Below are positions 47,417 through 56,959 of a stretch of 64,000 nt of DNA, piece by piece. The stretch is from positions 1 to 64,000 of the forward strand of contig JADYYP010000018.1 in the NCBI GenBank assembly GCA_020853575.1, in the 5' to 3' direction. The notes beneath the pieces were generated by a model. That model ran no database searches. It was not told where the DNA came from and worked only from the letters and a program-made list of their open reading frames with translations. The stretch's first letter is position 1, and the number at the start of each line of letters is the position of its first letter. Origin of the DNA: Planctomycetota bacterium (GTDB lineage Bacteria > Planctomycetota > UBA1135 > GCA-002686595). The translations under genes and the position numbers were made by a program.

Positions 47417-47703
47417 CCGACATGGACCGTTTCTATCGCATCGTGCAGAAGCCGGTGCTCAGCGAGAAGGCGACCGGCGACACCGGGCGTCGCAACGCCT
47501 ACCACTTCCGCGTACCGACCGACGCCAACAAGATCGAGATCAAGCGCGCGGTCGAGAAGCTGTTCAACGTCAAGGTCGTGCGGGTCAACACGCTGAGCAA
47601 GCGCGGCAAGTCGATGCGCCGGGGCTGGGTCGGCGGATCGTCGCAAGCGTGGAAGCGCGCGATGGTGACGCTCGGACCGGGGCAGACCATCGAGATCCTC
47701 TGA
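47413..47703 (+). CDS. rplW: Large-subunit ribosomal protein L23
   Basis: 96 aa (E. coli 100). Forms the exit-site docking point for SRP and trigger factor. FYRIVQKPVLSEKATG and the loop NKIEIKRAVEKLFNVKVVRV are typical, ending WKRAMVTLGPGQTIEIL. GTG at 47413 follows GGAGG by 6 nt and overlaps rplD by 4 nt; ATG at 47422 is a possible alternative. Confidence 0.96.
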   Translation: MTDMDRFYRIVQKPVLSEKATGDTGRRNAYHFRVPTDANKIEIKRAVEKLFNVKVVRVNTLSKRGKSMRRGWVGGSSQAWKRAMVTLGPGQTIEIL

Positions 47704-47747
47704 GCGCTCAACACTCCGAGCCTGCATACACACGCGAGTCCTGATCC

Positions 47748-48581
47748 ATGGCCATCAAGATCTACAAGCCGACCTCAGCGGGGCGCCGTCACGGCACGGT
47801 GCTCGATTTCGCCGAGGAACTGACGCGCTCGACTCCCGAGAAGAGCCTGCTGCGCCCGTTGCGCAAGACTGGCGGGCGCAACAACCACGGACACCAAACC
47901 AGTCGTTGGCGCGGCGGCGGTCACAAGCGGATGTACCGCGTGATCGACTTCAAGCGCCAAAAGGACGGCGTTCCCGGCAAGGTGGTCTCGATCGAGTACG
48001 ACCCCAATCGCTCGGCCAACATCGCGCTGGTGCAGTATGCCGACGGCGAGAAGACCTACGTCCTTGCCGCGGTCGGCGTGCACGTCGGTCAGACTCTGAT
48101 GAACGGTGACAAGGCCGAGCCGAACGTCGGCAATTGCCTGCCGCTGGCCAACATCCCCGTCGGCCTGGAGATCCACAACATCGAGATGCAGGAAGGGCGC
48201 GGTGGCCAGATGTGCCGCACCGCCGGCACGGCTGCGCAGCTCACCGCCAAAGAGGGTGACTGGGCGATCTTGCTGATGCCGTCGGGGGAAGTGCGCCGGA
48301 TCCACTTGCGCTGCCGCGCGACCATCGGGCGCATCGGCAATCTCGACTGGCAAAACGTGTCGATCGGCAAGGCTGGCCGTCACCGTCACATGGGCCGCCG
48401 TCCGCACGTGCGCGGAACCACGATGAACCCCGTCGACCACCCGCTCGGTGGTGGAGAGGGGCGCACCAAGGGCGGTCGGCATCCGTGCAACTTCAAGGGT
48501 CAGAAGGCCAAGGGTCTGAAGACGCGCAAGAAGAACCACCCGACCGACCGCTTCATCGTCCGCAGTCGGCACAAGGTCTAG
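47748..48581 (+). CDS. rplB: Large-subunit ribosomal protein L2
   Basis: 277 aa (E. coli 273). Central to subunit joining and peptidyl transfer. [15 protein letters not shown] is a variant start; [19 protein letters not shown] follows. The conserved His of [14 protein letters not shown] is kept at residue 231, although the next usual His (DHPH) is Leu. The end [17 protein letters not shown] is normal. rpsS follows after 12 nt. Confidence 0.97.
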   Translation: MAIKIYKPTSAGRRHGTVLDFAEELTRSTPEKSLLRPLRKTGGRNNHGHQTSRWRGGGHKRMYRVIDFKRQKDGVPGKVVSIEYDPNRSANIALVQYADGEKTYVLAAVGVHVGQTLMNGDKAEPNVGNCLPLANIPVGLEIHNIEMQEGRGGQMCRTAGTAAQLTAKEGDWAILLMPSGEVRRIHLRCRATIGRIGNLDWQNVSIGKAGRHRHMGRRPHVRGTTMNPVDHPLGGGEGRTKGGRHPCNFKGQKAKGLKTRKKNHPTDRFIVRSRHKV

Positions 48582-48593
48582 GAGCACTGATCC

Positions 48594-48887
48594 ATGAGCC
48601 GCAGTCTCAAGAAGGGCCCGTACGTCGACGCCAAGCTGATGAAGAAGGTGGCGGCGCAGCAGAAGTCGGGCAAGAAGGAGCCGATCACCACCTGGGCGCG
48701 CTCCTGCACCGTCACGCCCGATTTCGTGGGCTTCACCTTCATGGTCCACAACGGTCGGCACCACTTCAGGGTGCTGATCACCGAGGACATGGTTGGTCAC
48801 AAGCTCGGCGAATTCGCGGCCACGCGCGTGTTCAAGGGACACACGAACAAGAAGGAAGCGGACAAGGCTCCCGAGGGAGGAGCGTGA
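48594..48887 (+). CDS. rpsS: Small-subunit ribosomal protein S19
   Basis: 97 aa (E. coli 92). 30S head protein near the A-site. [18 protein letters not shown] and [19 protein letters not shown] are standard, as is [15 protein letters not shown]. The C-terminus is Lys/Glu-rich and slightly longer than usual. rplV follows after 3 nt. Confidence 0.97.
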   Translation: MSRSLKKGPYVDAKLMKKVAAQQKSGKKEPITTWARSCTVTPDFVGFTFMVHNGRHHFRVLITEDMVGHKLGEFAATRVFKGHTNKKEADKAPEGGA

Positions 48888-48890
48888 TCC

Positions 48891-49325
48891 ATGGCTGATG
48901 CAACCAAGTCCGACGCGCCCAAGGCGTTCATGGCCAAGCACCGCTACGCGCGCATCACCGCGCGCAAGGCGCGACTGGTCGCCGATCTCATCCGCGGCCG
49001 CGGCGTGAATGACGCGCTCGAAGTGCTGCAGTTTCAGCACAAGCGTTCGGCGGGCTACTTCTCGCAGCTCGTCCGATCGGCCATGGCGAATGCCAGCCAC
49101 AAGGACGAGTCGGTCAACGTCAATCAACTCGTCGTCAAGGACTGCCGCGCCGACGACGGTCCGATGCTCCAGGGACGCATGCGCTTCCGACCCGGTCCGC
49201 AGGGACGCGCGATGCCTTTCAAGAAGATGACCGCGCACCTGACCGTGGTGCTGAGCGAAGTCGAAGGTGAGAAGCGTTCGCGTCGCAAGCAAAAAGCGAC
49301 CGCGGGGAAAGCGCAGGAGGCGTAG
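48891..49325 (+). CDS. rplV: Large-subunit ribosomal protein L22
   Basis: 144 aa (E. coli 110). Lines the exit tunnel, with its long hairpin near the macrolide site. HRYARITARKARLVADLIRG is the canonical N-terminus, after a short 10-residue extension; RMRFRPGPQGRAMPFKKM holds the loop. The C-terminus has extra Lys/Arg/Ala-rich residues (GEKRSRRKQKATAG). rpsC follows after 3 nt. Confidence 0.96.
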   Translation: MADATKSDAPKAFMAKHRYARITARKARLVADLIRGRGVNDALEVLQFQHKRSAGYFSQLVRSAMANASHKDESVNVNQLVVKDCRADDGPMLQGRMRFRPGPQGRAMPFKKMTAHLTVVLSEVEGEKRSRRKQKATAGKAQEA

Positions 49326-49328
49326 CCG

Positions 49329-50075
49329 ATGGGCCAGAAAGTACACCCGACCGGATTCCGTCTCTCGAGCATCGAGCCCTGGCGCTCGCGTTGGTATGCG
49401 CGCAAGCAGGAGTTCGGCAACCTGCTCTTGCAGGACGACAAGATCCGCAAGTTCATCGCCAAGGAGTTCAAGGGCGCTGGCATTCCGCGCGTCGAGATCG
49501 AGCGCACGGGTGAGGCGGTCAACGTGATCGTTCACACGGCTCGCCCCGGCGTACTCGTCGGGCGCAAGGGAGCGCGCGTCGATCAGCTCAAGGAATCACT
49601 GCAGTCCATGGCCGGGCAGACGGTGCACCTGACGGTGCGCGAGATCAAGCGGCCCGAGCTGGAATCGACGCTCGTGGCCGAAGTGATCGCCGAGTCGCTC
49701 GAGAAGCGCATGGCCTTCCGGCGCGCCATGAAGAAGGCCATTCAGACGACCATGCAGGCTGGAGCCAAGGGCTGCAAGGTCGAGCTGAATGGGCGCCTGG
49801 GCGGAGCCGAAATGGCGCGCCAGGCCAAGGAGCGCGAAGGACGTGTTCCGTTGTCGACGCTGCGCGCCAATGTCGACTACGGAACGGCGCTCGCGCGCAC
49901 GACCTACGGCATCATCGGGGTCAAGTGCTGGATCTACAAAGGCGATCTCGAGCCTGGTCAGAAGCTCGACTACCAGCAGCAGAGCGGCATCGCGCCGCGC
50001 GCCGGCGACGGCCCGCGCTCGCCGCGTCGTGGTCGCATCTCTCGCGAGTCCCTGACCTCTCAGCCGGGCGCCTGA
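49329..50075 (+). CDS. rpsC: Small-subunit ribosomal protein S3
   Basis: 248 aa (E. coli 233). Helicase-like protein at the mRNA entry channel. [19 protein letters not shown] opens it and the KH domain holds [19 protein letters not shown] (G-x-x-G as GRKG). The C-terminal domain ends in a basic and Ser-rich tail ([16 protein letters not shown]). rplP follows after 20 nt. Confidence 0.97.
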   Translation: MGQKVHPTGFRLSSIEPWRSRWYARKQEFGNLLLQDDKIRKFIAKEFKGAGIPRVEIERTGEAVNVIVHTARPGVLVGRKGARVDQLKESLQSMAGQTVHLTVREIKRPELESTLVAEVIAESLEKRMAFRRAMKKAIQTTMQAGAKGCKVELNGRLGGAEMARQAKEREGRVPLSTLRANVDYGTALARTTYGIIGVKCWIYKGDLEPGQKLDYQQQSGIAPRAGDGPRSPRRGRISRESLTSQPGA

Positions 50076-50095
50076 TCGGAACGGAGACCTGACCC

Positions 50096-50515
50096 ATGGC
50101 GATGCAACCCAACCGCACCAAGTTCCGCAAAGTCCACCGCGGTCGAATCCGTGGCACCGCTACGGCAGGACATCGCGTGTCGTTCGGAGATTTCGGTCTG
50201 CAGTCGCTCGACGCAGCCTGGATCAGCGGACGGCAGATCGAGGCCGGTCGCGTGGCCTGTGCGCGCGCTACCGGTGGCCAGGGAAAGATCTGGATCCGCG
50301 TCTTCCCGCACAAGCCGATCTCGGCGAAGCCTGCCGAAACGCGCATGGGTACCGGCAAGGGCGAGCCGGAGTTCTGGGCGGCCGTCGTGAAGCCCGGCAC
50401 GATCCTGTTCGAATTGGGCGGCATCACCGAGGACAAGGCCAAGCTCGCGTTCAAGCGCGTGGCGCACAAGCTGCCCATCAAGGTGAAGATGGTGAAGCGT
50501 CTGCCGACGACCTGA
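50096..50515 (+). CDS. rplP: Large-subunit ribosomal protein L16
   Basis: 139 aa (E. coli 136). Contacts A-site tRNA and assists 50S assembly. PNRTKFRKVHRGRIRG, SFGDFGLQSLDAAWISGRQI and AETRMGTGKGEPEFWAAVV are typical. The Arg of the RMGTGKG segment is the RoxA (YcfD)-type hydroxylation site in E. coli. rpmC follows after 40 nt. Confidence 0.97.
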   Translation: MAMQPNRTKFRKVHRGRIRGTATAGHRVSFGDFGLQSLDAAWISGRQIEAGRVACARATGGQGKIWIRVFPHKPISAKPAETRMGTGKGEPEFWAAVVKPGTILFELGGITEDKAKLAFKRVAHKLPIKVKMVKRLPTT

Positions 50516-50555
50516 TCCACCACAGACGCACAGCGCAGGAACCAAGGAAACAGCG

Positions 50556-50768
50556 ATGAAAATCGACGAGATTCGCGGCAAGACCGATGGTGAGCTCGAG
50601 TTCGAGTTGAAGGGCCTCACCAAGGAGCTCTTCGACTTGCGCTTCAAGACCGCGACGGAGAACTCCGCCAACCCCTCGCGAATCCGCGAGGCGCGCCGTT
50701 CGGTGGCGCGCATTCACACGATCCTGCACGAGCGATCGAACAAGATTCGCGGACAGGAGCCGCGCTAG
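50556..50768 (+). CDS. rpmC: Large-subunit ribosomal protein L29
   Basis: 70 aa (E. coli 63). Two-helix protein at the polypeptide exit. MKIDEIRGKTDGELEFELKG and LFDLRFKTATENSANPSRIRE are the usual segments. A short Arg/Glu-rich end follows. Next to rplP and rpsQ as in almost all bacteria. Confidence 0.96.
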   Translation: MKIDEIRGKTDGELEFELKGLTKELFDLRFKTATENSANPSRIREARRSVARIHTILHERSNKIRGQEPR

Positions 50769-50772
50769 GCCA

Positions 50773-51081
50773 ATGAGCGAAATCCAAGCAGACGGGCGAT
50801 CGACGCGTCGCACTTTGCGCGGCACCGTGGTGTCGACGAAGATGCAGAAGACCATTACGGTCCAGGTCGAGCGCATGTACAAGCACGCGAAGTACGGCAA
50901 GTACCTGCGCGAGCGCAAGCGCTACCACGTCCACGCCGAGGATGGCGCGGCGAAGAACGGAGACTTGGTCGAGATCATGTCGATCCGGCCGATGAGCAAG
51001 CTCAAGCGCTGGCGCTTGGTGCGCGTGGTGACTGCGGCGGTCGACCGCGGCGCCGAGGTCTCGGAGATCTCCAAGATCTGA
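50773..51081 (+). CDS. rpsQ: Small-subunit ribosomal protein S17
   Basis: 102 aa (E. coli 84). Primary 16S-binding protein. TLRGTVVSTKMQKTITVQVE is the core start, preceded by 12 extra residues; KYGKYLRERKRYHVHAED and IMSIRPMSKLKRWRLVRVV follow. The C-terminal end is a few residues longer than usual. rplN follows after 9 nt. Confidence 0.96.
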   Translation: MSEIQADGRSTRRTLRGTVVSTKMQKTITVQVERMYKHAKYGKYLRERKRYHVHAEDGAAKNGDLVEIMSIRPMSKLKRWRLVRVVTAAVDRGAEVSEISKI

Positions 51082-51090
51082 GGTTGATCC

Positions 51091-51459
51091 ATGATCCAGA
51101 TGCAAACTTACCTGGACGTCGCCGACAACACCGGCGCCAAGCGTGTCCAGTGCATCAAAGTGCTCGGCGGAACGCACCGTCGAGTGGCTGGCCTCGGTGA
51201 CATCGTCGTCGTGGCCGTCAAGAAGGCTCTGCCGAGCTCGGACGTCAAGGCGGGCTCGGTGGCCAAGGGCGTGATCGTCCGCACACGCAAGGCGACCCGT
51301 CGCGAGGACGGCACCTACGTGAGGTTCGATCGCAACGCCATCGTGCTCATCGATGCCGAGAACAACCCCAAGGGCACGCGCATCTTCGGCGCCGTCGCGC
51401 GCGAGCTGCGCGAGCGCAATTTCATGAAGATCATCTCGCTGGCCCAGGAGGTCGTCTGA
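51091..51459 (+). CDS. rplN: Large-subunit ribosomal protein L14
   Basis: 122 aa (E. coli 123). Interface protein. [20 protein letters not shown], then [19 protein letters not shown], and RRSDGTYVRF-like [17 protein letters not shown] are standard. Its stop shares one base with the rplX start (TGATG). Confidence 0.97.
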   Translation: MIQMQTYLDVADNTGAKRVQCIKVLGGTHRRVAGLGDIVVVAVKKALPSSDVKAGSVAKGVIVRTRKATRREDGTYVRFDRNAIVLIDAENNPKGTRIFGAVARELRERNFMKIISLAQEVV

Positions 51460-51725
51460 TGTCCCAGGCCAAGCTGCACGTGAAGAAGGGCGACAACGTC
51501 CTGATCCTGTCGGGCAACGACAAGGGCAAGCAGGGCGTGGTCAAGCAGGCCTTCCCGCGCGAACAGCGCGTGCTCGTCGAGGGTGTCAACTTGCGCTGGA
51601 AGCACAAGAAGCCCACGGCGCAGAACCAGAAGGGCGAGCGAGTCCAAGAGGAACGCTCGATCCACGCCAGCAATGTCCGTCGCGTCGAGGGCGCGACCAA
51701 GAAGACGAAGAAGGCGGCCAAGTAG
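51459..51725 (+). CDS. rplX: Large-subunit ribosomal protein L24, short form
   Basis: 88 aa (E. coli 104). Assembly initiator at the exit. The KOW motif HVKKGDNVLILSGNDKGKQG is intact, and VEGVNLRWKHKKPT plus SIHASNVRRVEG are typical. The protein then ends in a Lys-rich tail, so the usual C-terminal third after the ASNV segment is missing. The start shares one base with the rplN stop. Confidence 0.95.
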   Translation: MSQAKLHVKKGDNVLILSGNDKGKQGVVKQAFPREQRVLVEGVNLRWKHKKPTAQNQKGERVQEERSIHASNVRRVEGATKKTKKAAK

Positions 51726-51745
51726 CCGTTCACCAGGAGCGCACC

Positions 51746-52324
51746 ATGGCACCGCGTCTCAAAGAGAAGTACGCGAGCGAGGTCAAGGCCAAGCTCAAGA
51801 GCCGCTTCAACATCACCAACGACATGGCGATCCCCAGGCTCGTCAAGGTCGTCGTGAACATGGGGGTTGGCAAGGCGGTCGAGAACAAGGCGCGCGTCGA
51901 GGCCGCCGCCAAGGACCTCGGCATGATCACCGGCCAGCAGCCCACGATCCGCAAGTCGCGCGAAGCGATCTCCGCGTTCAAGCTGCGCGAGGGCATGCCG
52001 ATCGGTTGCGCGGTCACGTTGCGCGGCGATCGCATGTGGGAGTTCTCCGACCGGCTGATCTCGATCGTCCTTCCGCGTATCCGCGACTTCCGCGGAGTGA
52101 AGGACCGACTCGACGGTCGTGGCAATTTCACGCTCGGGCTGGCGGAACAGACCGTGTTCCCCGAGATCGAGCTCGACAAGGTTGAGTTCGTTCAAGGCAT
52201 GGACATCACGTTCGTGACCACGGCCGGCGCCGACGAGCAGGGCTACGCGCTGCTCAAGGAATTGGGGATGCCGTTCGTGCAAAAGGAAGCCGGCGACAAG
52301 AAGGCCAAGAAGAAGGTGGGCTAA
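51746..52324 (+). CDS. rplE: Large-subunit ribosomal protein L5
   Basis: 192 aa (E. coli 179). Binds 5S rRNA and P-site t[23 protein letters not shown], then [20 protein letters not shown], and [19 protein letters not shown] are standard. [20 protein letters not shown] follows. A Lys-rich C-terminal extension of about 13 residues is added. rpsN follows after 4 nt. Confidence 0.97.
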   Translation: MAPRLKEKYASEVKAKLKSRFNITNDMAIPRLVKVVVNMGVGKAVENKARVEAAAKDLGMITGQQPTIRKSREAISAFKLREGMPIGCAVTLRGDRMWEFSDRLISIVLPRIRDFRGVKDRLDGRGNFTLGLAEQTVFPEIELDKVEFVQGMDITFVTTAGADEQGYALLKELGMPFVQKEAGDKKAKKKVG

Positions 52325-52328
52325 CGCG

Positions 52329-52514
52329 ATGGCCAAACTGTGTCTGATCAACAAGTGCAACAGCACGCCGAAGTTCAAGACGCGGCGCTACACGCGGTGC
52401 GGCATCTGTGGCCGCCCTCGCGCCGTCTATCGCAAGTTCAAGATCTGCCGCATTTGCCTGCGCGAGAAGGCGCTCAAGGGAGAGATCCCGGGCATGCGCA
52501 AGGCGTCGTGGTAG
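52329..52514 (+). CDS. rpsN: Small-subunit ribosomal protein S14, zinc (type Z) form
   Basis: 61 aa, the length of the zinc form rather than the 101-aa zinc-free form. C24-x2-C27 and C40-x2-C43 bind zinc ([26 protein letters not shown]). Two more Cys (C5, C10) lie in the N-terminus. Head of the 30S subunit. rpsH follows after 12 nt. Confidence 0.97.
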   Translation: MAKLCLINKCNSTPKFKTRRYTRCGICGRPRAVYRKFKICRICLREKALKGEIPGMRKASW

Positions 52515-52526
52515 GAGCGCACAGTC

Positions 52527-52922
52527 ATGATGACCGATCCGATCGCTGACCTCCTCACCCGTGTTCGCAACGGCAATTCCATCGGCGCCAAGACGGTGTC
52601 GATGCCCGGCTCCCGCGTCAAAGTCGGAGTGGCCCAGATCCTCAAGGAAGAGGGTTTCGTCGACTCCTACGAGGTGACTCCGGGCACGCCCACGAGCACC
52701 TTGACCATTCGTCTGAAGTACGGCCCCGACGGCGAGAAGGTGATCCGCAAGCTCGAGCGCATCTCCAAGCCTGGACGGCGCGTGTACAGCCCGGCCCACG
52801 CCATCCCGACGGTGTTGCGCGGACTTGGGGTGTACATCCTCTCGACGAACCAAGGCGTTCTTTCCGATCGGACCGCGCGCAAGCTCAATGCGGGTGGCGA
52901 GATCCTCTGCAAGGTCTACTAA
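52527..52922 (+). CDS. rpsH: Small-subunit ribosomal protein S8
   Basis: 131 aa (E. coli 130). Central-domain binder of 16S rRNA. MTDPIADLLTRVRNGNSIG sets the start (ATG 52527, or the next Met). ILKEEGFVDSYEV, SKPGRRVYSPAHAIP and GLGVYILSTNQGVLSDRTA are standard. In E. coli it represses the spc operon via rplE mRNA. rplF follows after 19 nt. Confidence 0.97.
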   Translation: MMTDPIADLLTRVRNGNSIGAKTVSMPGSRVKVGVAQILKEEGFVDSYEVTPGTPTSTLTIRLKYGPDGEKVIRKLERISKPGRRVYSPAHAIPTVLRGLGVYILSTNQGVLSDRTARKLNAGGEILCKVY

Positions 52923-52941
52923 CGATGAAGGTCAGCTAGCC

Positions 52942-53484
52942 ATGTCGCGCATCGGAAAGCAGCCCGTCGCGATCCCCGCCGGCGTGCAGGTCGAGGTGAC
53001 CAGCACCCGCACGGTCAAGATCAAGGGTCCGAAGGGTCAGAACGAGTTCGCGATTCGTCCGGAGGTCTCGGTCGCCGTCAAGGGCGCGCAGGTCACTGTC
53101 GACCGCGCCGGCGACGATCGTCAATCGCGCGCGTTCCACGGAACGACCCGGGCGCTGATTGCCAGCGCGATCCGCGGCGTCACGACCGGGTACCAAAAGG
53201 AGCTCGAGGTCGTCGGCGTTGGTTGGAATGCCGCGGTGCAGGGCCGCAAGGTCGTGCTCAGCGTTGGATTCTGCAAGCCGGCGATCATCGACCTGCCCGA
53301 AGGCGTCAATGCGGCTTGTCCGACGGCGACGCTCATCGTGCTGACCGGCTTCGACAAGCAAAAGGTCGGGATGACTGCCTCGCGCATCCGATCGACGCGC
53401 AAGCCCGAGCCCTACAAGGGCAAGGGTGTTCGCTACAAGGGCGAGTACGTCCGTCAAAAGGCCGGCAAGAGCTTCGGCAGCTGA
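52942..53484 (+). CDS. rplF: Large-subunit ribosomal protein L6
   Basis: 180 aa (E. coli 177). Near the sarcin-ricin loop. [19 protein letters not shown] sets the start at 52942 and VKIKGPKGQ follows; the second domain carries [36 protein letters not shown] is typical. rplR follows 2 nt later. Confidence 0.97.
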   Translation: MSRIGKQPVAIPAGVQVEVTSTRTVKIKGPKGQNEFAIRPEVSVAVKGAQVTVDRAGDDRQSRAFHGTTRALIASAIRGVTTGYQKELEVVGVGWNAAVQGRKVVLSVGFCKPAIIDLPEGVNAACPTATLIVLTGFDKQKVGMTASRIRSTRKPEPYKGKGVRYKGEYVRQKAGKSFGS

Positions 53485-53486
53485 TC

Positions 53487-53855
53487 ATGAAAGCGACCAT
53501 CGTCAAGCAAGTGCGTCGTCAACGGCGCAAGTGGCGCGTCCGCGCGCAGATCCGCCGGACCAGCGCGCTGCCGCGGCTGTCCGTGTTCCGCTCCTCCAAG
53601 CACATCTCGGCGCAGGTGATCGACGACATCAAGGGCACCACGTTGTGCTCCGCGACGACCGCGTCCAAGGCCATGGCCGATGTGCTCAAGGGCAAGTCCA
53701 AGACCGATCGTGCCAAGCACGTCGGCAAGGAGTTGGCGCAGAAGGCGCTCGCCGCCGGAGTTACTTCGGTCGTGTTCGACCGTGGGGCCGCGCGCTTCCA
53801 CGGGCGCATCAAAGCTCTCGCCGACGCCGCCCGCGAAGCTGGCCTCAAGTTCTAA
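53487..53855 (+). CDS. rplR: Large-subunit ribosomal protein L18
   Basis: 122 aa (E. coli 117). Binds 5S r[40 protein letters not shown] and [20 protein letters not shown] are the typical blocks. Start ATG at 53487 sits 2 nt after rplF. rpsE follows after 51 nt. Confidence 0.96.
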   Translation: MKATIVKQVRRQRRKWRVRAQIRRTSALPRLSVFRSSKHISAQVIDDIKGTTLCSATTASKAMADVLKGKSKTDRAKHVGKELAQKALAAGVTSVVFDRGAARFHGRIKALADAAREAGLKF

Positions 53856-53906
53856 GGCGTCGACCTCTCACTCTCCGTAACGCAGCGCGTCTCCCAAGGA
53901 ATCACG

Positions 53907-54416
53907 ATGGAAGGTATTCGCTATCTCGACATCCGCGAAGTCGAGCAGCTCTCCTCGCTCGAGGAAGTGCTCGTCGGCGTCAATCGCTGCGCGGTCGTCG
54001 TCAAGGGTGGTCGTCGTTTCTCGTTCGCGGCGCTGCAAGTGTGCGGCAATCGCGCGGGTGTCGTCGGCCTGGGCTACGGCAAGGGACCTCAGGTTCCCGG
54101 AGCGATCGAGAAGTCGGCTCGCGATGCACGCAAGCACTTGGTCCGTGTTCCGGTGACAGACGGTGGCACGATTCCGCACGAGTGCGAAGCGACGTTTGGC
54201 GCCTCGCGCGTCCGTTTGGTGCCGGCGGCCCCCGGTACTGGGATCATCGCGGGACACTCGGTGCGCGCGGTGTGCGAGATGGCGGGCATCAAGAACGTGC
54301 TGACCAAGTCCTACGGCAGCACGAATCCGGTCAACTGCGTCAAGGCAGCTTTGAACGCTCTGGCGCAGCTGCGCACTCGCGAGACGATCCGCGAGTTGCG
54401 CGGTGTCGAGATCTGA
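53907..54416 (+). CDS. rpsE: Small-subunit ribosomal protein S5
   Basis: 169 aa (E. coli 167). At the back of the decoding centre. EEVLVGVNRCAVVVKGGRRF and VGLGYGKGPQVPGAIEKSA are standard (VGxGxGKA form with a Pro-rich variation), as is GTGIIAGHSVRAVCEMAG with its C-terminal KSYGSTNPVNCVKA. After it the usual rpmD (L30) gene is absent. Confidence 0.97.
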   Translation: MEGIRYLDIREVEQLSSLEEVLVGVNRCAVVVKGGRRFSFAALQVCGNRAGVVGLGYGKGPQVPGAIEKSARDARKHLVRVPVTDGGTIPHECEATFGASRVRLVPAAPGTGIIAGHSVRAVCEMAGIKNVLTKSYGSTNPVNCVKAALNALAQLRTRETIRELRGVEI

Positions 54417-54499
54417 AGCGCAGCCGCGCGACTCAAGCAGTCCTCCAAGACCCCGTCCACACGACTCACTCTCTCGGCCGCTGGCCCCGAAGATCCGCG

Positions 54500-54982
54500 A
54501 TGAACCTCAAGACCGTTCAAGACAAGGGAATCAAGCACGCTCAGCGCAAGCGCGTCGGACGCGGTCTGGGCAGCGGCCTGGGCAAGACCTCCGGTCGGGG
54601 CCACAAGGGATGGGGCGCCCGCTCCGGAACGAGCCGCCGGCCTGGCTACGAAGGCGGTCAGATGCCGATCTATCGCCGAGTCCCCAAGCGCGGTTTCACG
54701 AACGCACGGTTCAGCATCGAGTACACGGTCGTCAACGTGGAGACGCTCAACGCCTTCGACGACGGGGCGACGGTCGACATGCAGTCGATCCTCGACCAAG
54801 GCCTGGTGTCCAAGTCGGCACCCTTGCTCAAGGTGCTCGGGGACGGCGAGCTCAAGAAGCGCCTGACCGTGCGCGCGCAGAAGTTCAGTGCCACAGCCAA
54901 GGCCAAGATCGCTGCCGCAGGCGGAAGCGCGGTGACGGTCGACGCCCGTGGGGCCGAAGTACAACCGGAGGCTCAGGGGTAG
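54500..54982 (+). CDS. rplO: Large-subunit ribosomal protein L15
   Basis: 160 aa (E. coli 144). Assembly protein linking 23S domains. KRVGRGLGSGLGKTSGRGHK and GYEGGQMPIYRRVPKRGF are standard; the C-terminal globular part ends with an Ala/Gly-rich stretch (SATAKAKIAAAGGSAVTVDA). It lies 83 nt after rpsE, where L30 would be, and its stop shares one base with secY. Confidence 0.96.
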   Translation: MNLKTVQDKGIKHAQRKRVGRGLGSGLGKTSGRGHKGWGARSGTSRRPGYEGGQMPIYRRVPKRGFTNARFSIEYTVVNVETLNAFDDGATVDMQSILDQGLVSKSAPLLKVLGDGELKKRLTVRAQKFSATAKAKIAAAGGSAVTVDARGAEVQPEAQG

Positions 54983-56304
54983 TGGAAAACCAGGGCGGCG
55001 CACTCCAGCTCCTCAAGATTCCCGAGACGAGGCAAAAGATCCTCGTCACGCTCGGGCTCTTGCTTGCCTACCGGCTCGGCTTCCAAGTGCCGATCCCCGG
55101 AATGAGCCCCGCGTTCTTGCAGGAGAACGCGCTCGGTGCGTCGACATCGGTTTTCGGCTTGATGAACGCCTTTTCCGGCGGCGACATCGGGCGCACCTCG
55201 GTCTTCTCGCTCGGCATCATGCCGTACATCTCGGCCTCGATCATCTTCTCGATGCTCTCGAAGGTCAGCCCGAAGATCGAAGCGATCTCGAAGGAGGGCG
55301 CCTCGGGCCAGAAGCGGATCAATCAATGGACGCGCCTGCTCGCCGTCCCGATCGCGCTGATCCAGGCGCTCTTCGTGTACACGGGTGTGTTCCGCGCGAA
55401 CCCGCTGATGATCGACTCGAGCATCGGGAGTGGCGTGTCGCTGGCGTTGATCGTGATGCTGTCTCTCACTGCAGGCGCGATGTTCTGCATGTGGGTCGGC
55501 GAGCTGATCACGGAGTACGGCGTCGGCAACGGTGCATCGCTGATCATCATGGCCGGGATCATCACGGACATTCCGATCGCACTGGCGCAGATGATGGGCA
55601 GCCAGGACTTCTACGACCTGGTGATCTATCTCGTCGGGCTCTGGCTGACGATCGTCGTCGTGATCGTCTACATCACCAAGGGCACGCGGCGGATCCCGAT
55701 CCAGTACGCTCGCCTGCAGCGCGGTCGCCGCGTCTACGGTGGCCAGCGTCACTACCTTCCGCTCAAGATCAACATGGCCGGCGTGATGCCGATCGTGTTC
55801 GCTTCGATCATCTTCGTTCTGCCCGGTGTGGTGTTCGCGGCCATCGACCAGCCTTGGCTGGCGCGGATCTTCGAGGACCGGCAGGGGTTCATCCACATCA
55901 CGCTGCAGATCACCCTGATCTTCGCGTTCTGCTTCTTCTGGAATCGACTGATGTTCCAGCCGGACCAGATCGCGGACGACTTGCGCGAGCGCGGCTCGTT
56001 CATCCCCGGTCGACGTCCGGGCAAGCAAACCGCGGAGTTCCTGGACCACACGTTGACGCGCATCACGGTCGTCGGAGCCGCGTTCCTGGCACTGCTTTCG
56101 GTGCTTCCAGGCTTCGTCACGGCGAGCACTCCGCTGACTCCGGCGATGGCGTACTTCCTGGGTGGCACGTCGGTCCTGATCGTCGTGGGTGTCGCCATGG
56201 ACGTCGTCGACAAGCTCAACGCTCAGCTCGTGATGCGCAACTACGACGGCTTCATGAAGGGCGGCGCTGGGTCGTCCGCTGCGGGTTGGACCAAGAAGCA
56301 GTGA
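54982..56304 (+). CDS. secY: Preprotein translocase subunit SecY
   Basis: 440 aa (E. coli 443) with ten hydrophobic helices. Central pore of the SecYEG channel. The start is GTG sharing a base with the rplO TAG; GGAGG is 11 nt upstream. LLLAYRLGFQVPIPGM, LGIMPYISASIIFSML, then ISKEGASGQKRINQWTR are typical, as is RRIPIQYARLQRGRRVYGGQ in the cytosolic loop and GGTSVLIVVGVAMDVVDKLN near the end. adk follows after 4 nt. Confidence 0.97.
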   Translation: MENQGGALQLLKIPETRQKILVTLGLLLAYRLGFQVPIPGMSPAFLQENALGASTSVFGLMNAFSGGDIGRTSVFSLGIMPYISASIIFSMLSKVSPKIEAISKEGASGQKRINQWTRLLAVPIALIQALFVYTGVFRANPLMIDSSIGSGVSLALIVMLSLTAGAMFCMWVGELITEYGVGNGASLIIMAGIITDIPIALAQMMGSQDFYDLVIYLVGLWLTIVVVIVYITKGTRRIPIQYARLQRGRRVYGGQRHYLPLKINMAGVMPIVFASIIFVLPGVVFAAIDQPWLARIFEDRQGFIHITLQITLIFAFCFFWNRLMFQPDQIADDLRERGSFIPGRRPGKQTAEFLDHTLTRITVVGAAFLALLSVLPGFVTASTPLTPAMAYFLGGTSVLIVVGVAMDVVDKLNAQLVMRNYDGFMKGGAGSSAAGWTKKQ

Positions 56305-56308
56305 TGCC

Positions 56309-56959
56309 ATGTCCAACGTGCTCATCCTTTTGGGGCCTCCGGGGGCCGGCAAGGGAACTCAGGCGGTGCGTCTGAGCGCCGCGCTCTCGTTGCCTCACGT
56401 CTCGACGGGAGACTTGTTCCGCGAGAATCTGGGCAAGGGCACCGCGCTCGGGCAGAGGGCCAAGGGCTTCATGGACGCCGGCCAGCTGGTACCGGACGAG
56501 TTGGTGATCGACATGCTGTTCGATCGCGTGTCCCACTCGGATTGCGGGGCCGGCTACCTGCTCGACGGATTCCCGCGGACCGTCGCACAGGCAGTCGCGC
56601 TGGACGCTCGACTCGGTGCCACCAAAGCGCGTGCGATCAATCTGGTTGTCGCGGACAGCATCCTGGTCGGTCGATTGACCGGACGCTGGACCTGCAAGCA
56701 GTGCGGGAACATCCACCACGAGCGCACCTCGCCGCCCGCCAAGCGAGGCCTGTGCGACAAGTGTGGGGGACAGCTGTTCCAGCGCAGCGACGATACGGTC
56801 GAGGTCGCGAGCAAGCGCCTGGCCGTCTACCACACGCAAACCAAGCCCGTCGAGGACCACTACGGCAAGCGCGGACAGCGCTTCGACGTCGACGGCAGTC
56901 AGGCGCCCGACCAAGTGTTCGCGGCGATGCTCCAGTGGGCCAAGCAAGGAGCGCACTAG
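56309..56959 (+). CDS. adk: Adenylate kinase, zinc-lid form (EC 2.7.4.3)
   Basis: 216 aa. ATP + AMP = 2 ADP. P-loop GPPGAGKG (9-16), AMP site [18 protein letters not shown]. The LID has C129-x2-C132 and C149-x2-C152 ([15 protein letters not shown]), the zinc form of Gram-positives and others, not the enteric Lys/His form. Its stop shares one base with the GTG of infA. Methionine aminopeptidase, commonly between adk and infA, is absent. Confidence 0.97.
   Translation: MSNVLILLGPPGAGKGTQAVRLSAALSLPHVSTGDLFRENLGKGTALGQRAKGFMDAGQLVPDELVIDMLFDRVSHSDCGAGYLLDGFPRTVAQAVALDARLGATKARAINLVVADSILVGRLTGRWTCKQCGNIHHERTSPPAKRGLCDKCGGQLFQRSDDTVEVASKRLAVYHTQTKPVEDHYGKRGQRFDVDGSQAPDQVFAAMLQWAKQGAH

Noticed and set aside
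47775..49535. A 586-codon minus-strand frame opposite rplB-rpsC
   Set aside because: It spans several certain ribosomal genes and has biased, non-globular composition.
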